Source: Opisthocomus hoazin (lineage: Eukaryota > Chordata > Aves > Opisthocomiformes > Opisthocomidae). From it: 64,000 nt of DNA. Numbering within the stretch: the first letter of the stretch is position 1; each line of letters starts with the position of its first letter. The stretch covers positions 45,708,320 to 45,772,319 of the forward strand of contig NC_134454.1 in the NCBI RefSeq assembly GCF_030867145.1. The letters are read 5' to 3'. A program made the position numbers and the translations under genes. Positions 62,251 to 64,000 of this stretch are shown piece after piece. A model generated the notes under the pieces. It was given only the letters and a program-made list of their open reading frames with translations. It was not told where the DNA came from and made no database searches.

Positions 62251-64000
62251 CCGTAGCAGGAATGCCTCAGTTTCTCAAGCAATTTTTATTTAGATTGCTT
62301 TAAAAACATTTAGCTGCTATTAAAAATAATGCAACTTCAACAAAACTTAATCTTGAAGAGGAAAATGAACAAAGAGAATTATCCTTATCCCATGTTGATT
62401 AAAGGAAGTATCTGGAATGATCCTGCGAGACAAATCACAGTAATTTCAAATCCTTTTTAGTGAATTTCCTACAATGCAACATTCTGGCCTGGCATTCTAA
62501 TTTATCTCTCACTTGCTCTTTCCTCTCTGATTTATTTTTGATACTGCGAGTGAATGCAGTTATCAACCATTAACCTTAACAAGCCAGTGCCAAAGTATTT
62601 TATATGCAGCCAATTTACAGAACAAAATAGCCTATCTTTTCTCATTGAGGATTTGAGGTGATGCAGAAAAGTCTTCAGACTTCACTGCTGTTTATATGTC
62701 ACTTCATTCTTAAATAAAGACAAAGTCAGAAGAAAACTGAAAAAATACTTCAGCCTAAAAATACTTTTTGCTTGGACATACGTTGTTCTAAGACTGTTCC
62801 AGACTAACAAGGTGAGATCTTTCTTGCTCTCCATCTCAGTATCTGCCTCTTGAAGCAGTTAACAGAGCTTTAACAAAAACTGTCAGTTTTCTGATCACAG
62901 GGAATTGAGAGTCTGGGGTTCAAGCCACTGTTTGGAAAGGGCAGTGAATCAGGATTTTCGTACTGTCTTCAACATTCTCAGTCTTTCAGACTGTTTAATT
63001 TCTTCTAATAAAAGTCATAATTACTTTGTCTTGTGCTAAACTCAGTGGTATCCATCTTAATTGCCTGAGATGTTCTCGGACATGCTATGTATGCTTTAAA
63101 CATGGTCCACTCTGGCACTGTGGGGAGTTTGAGACTGATGATGGCTAGTCCCCAGAAGCATAGTTCCTGAACGCTACTTTAGAGTTTTATAGAAGTGGGA
63201 GGGGAGGGGAGAGGAATTTTTTGAAGATATTAATTTTTAACTTAGATCACCAAGAGAGTGTTTCAATTTTTAAAAGTGCCTCTGAATAGTGCAGAATGCT
63301 ACTCCACTATAGTCTGTTTCCTAACTGTTATCTGGAAGGTCCTGGATTCACAGGTATGAATAAGCTGTATAATGTATGTGTATATATGTTTAATATATAA
63401 TCCTGTATTTGTCACCTTAGGCAGCGTCATTTTTGTTCAAGAAGTTTTGTCTAATTTGTGAATGTTTCCATGCTTTTTCTGAGTTCTTCAGTTAGATAGT
63501 TAGGCTGCAGAACTCTCTGAATATGGCAAAACATATTATCCTAGCATACCTGACTGTGTTGAATTTGCATTCTTGTAAGGCCAAAATCACAAATTTGTGA
63601 AGAGAAAGTAGCCAAGATAATCTATTGTGATTTTTTATTTATCAAATTGTAAATTTGTTCGTTTGTCTTCAGTGGTCTTGAGGCATATCTCCCCACTGCT
63701 GGTATGCATCAGTCTTCTCTAACTTTTGTTTTACTTTATCAACCTGCATTTCCGCACATTTTCTTACAGTGTTTCTTTGCGTGAAGTGCCGACAGTGGAT
63801 TACCATGACATTGGACCAATCTGTTCTTTTTAAGCTTTTGTCATCCACCTCTTTCATCACACTGCAGAACATTTTCTCTTAGTGAATAATCTACTGGTAG
63901 TCTGGAGTCTTCTCCAATTTCTGTTCTTAGCAAATGTTCCAGTGTGAGTGTTGGACTGTGATGCTATGATTTTTCTCATCAGTGTCAAAATATCACTGAG
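62251..64000. other. Unassigned AT-rich DNA
   Basis: No gene or repeat recognised. A G-rich stretch at 63,197-63,214 (G runs of 3, 4 and 4 followed by gagg) falls just short of a four-run quadruplex. Confidence 0.55.

Noticed and set aside
1..64000. Prokaryote-style features (operons, ribosome binding sites, CRISPR, attachment sites) and tRNA/rRNA genes
   Set aside because: The repeat content shows a vertebrate genome; no CRISPR-like spaced repeats, tRNA cloverleaf boxes or rRNA segments were recognised by eye.

Overview
The window looks like a non-genic (intergenic or intronic) piece of a bird genome. The case rests on repeats: several CR1 LINE copies with the ATTCTRTG-type 3' end, solo LTRs of the kind seen in avian ERVL-like and class II-like families, and one degraded gammaretrovirus-like (class I) provirus. 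CR1 also occurs in turtles and crocodilians, so bird is the best fit but not proven. I found no host protein-coding exon, rRNA, tRNA or CRISPR. Nearly all open frames are short, chance-level frames in AT-rich DNA. The longer ones lie in CR1, LTR or provirus sequence, or in one GC-rich block that is probably a repeat.

Layout. 1-14,400: unassigned AT-rich DNA with three CR1 copies (2,648-3,462 minus; 7,912-8,396 plus, with an intact ORF2 tail; 10,140-10,362 minus), a 26-bp perfect palindrome at 7,537, and a complete solo LTR at 13,272-14,398 bounded by identical 5-bp duplications (caatg). 14,400-33,150: a long quiet stretch, a CR1 with an internal deletion (21,699-22,982), an interrupted CAT array (25,666), and two related minus-strand LTRs (28,391-29,264 and 32,282-33,146). 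33,150-47,030: unassigned DNA, a very old CR1-like remnant (about 41,960-42,665) overlapping an 86-bp tandem duplication, a second ERVL-like solo LTR (43,416-44,049), and a GC-richer block (45,895-47,030) that is probably a dispersed repeat. 47,030-54,040: a CR1 tail (51,470-52,173) beside an LTR fragment, then a third minus-strand LTR (53,405-54,032). 58,870-62,250: the 3' half of a provirus in plus orientation (end of RT/connection?, RNase H, integrase, env, polypurine tract, 3' LTR), lacking the 5' LTR, gag, protease and most of RT and carrying many stops and frameshifts. 62,251-64,000: nothing recognised.

No set of genes here works together. The window records successive retroelement insertions and decay. 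I found no new biological system. The most useful observations are the exactly defined LTR borders, a group of three LTRs sharing the distance from edge to poly(A) signal, the rearranged CR1, and the state of the provirus (integrase catalytic letters kept, RNase H catalytic residue lost).
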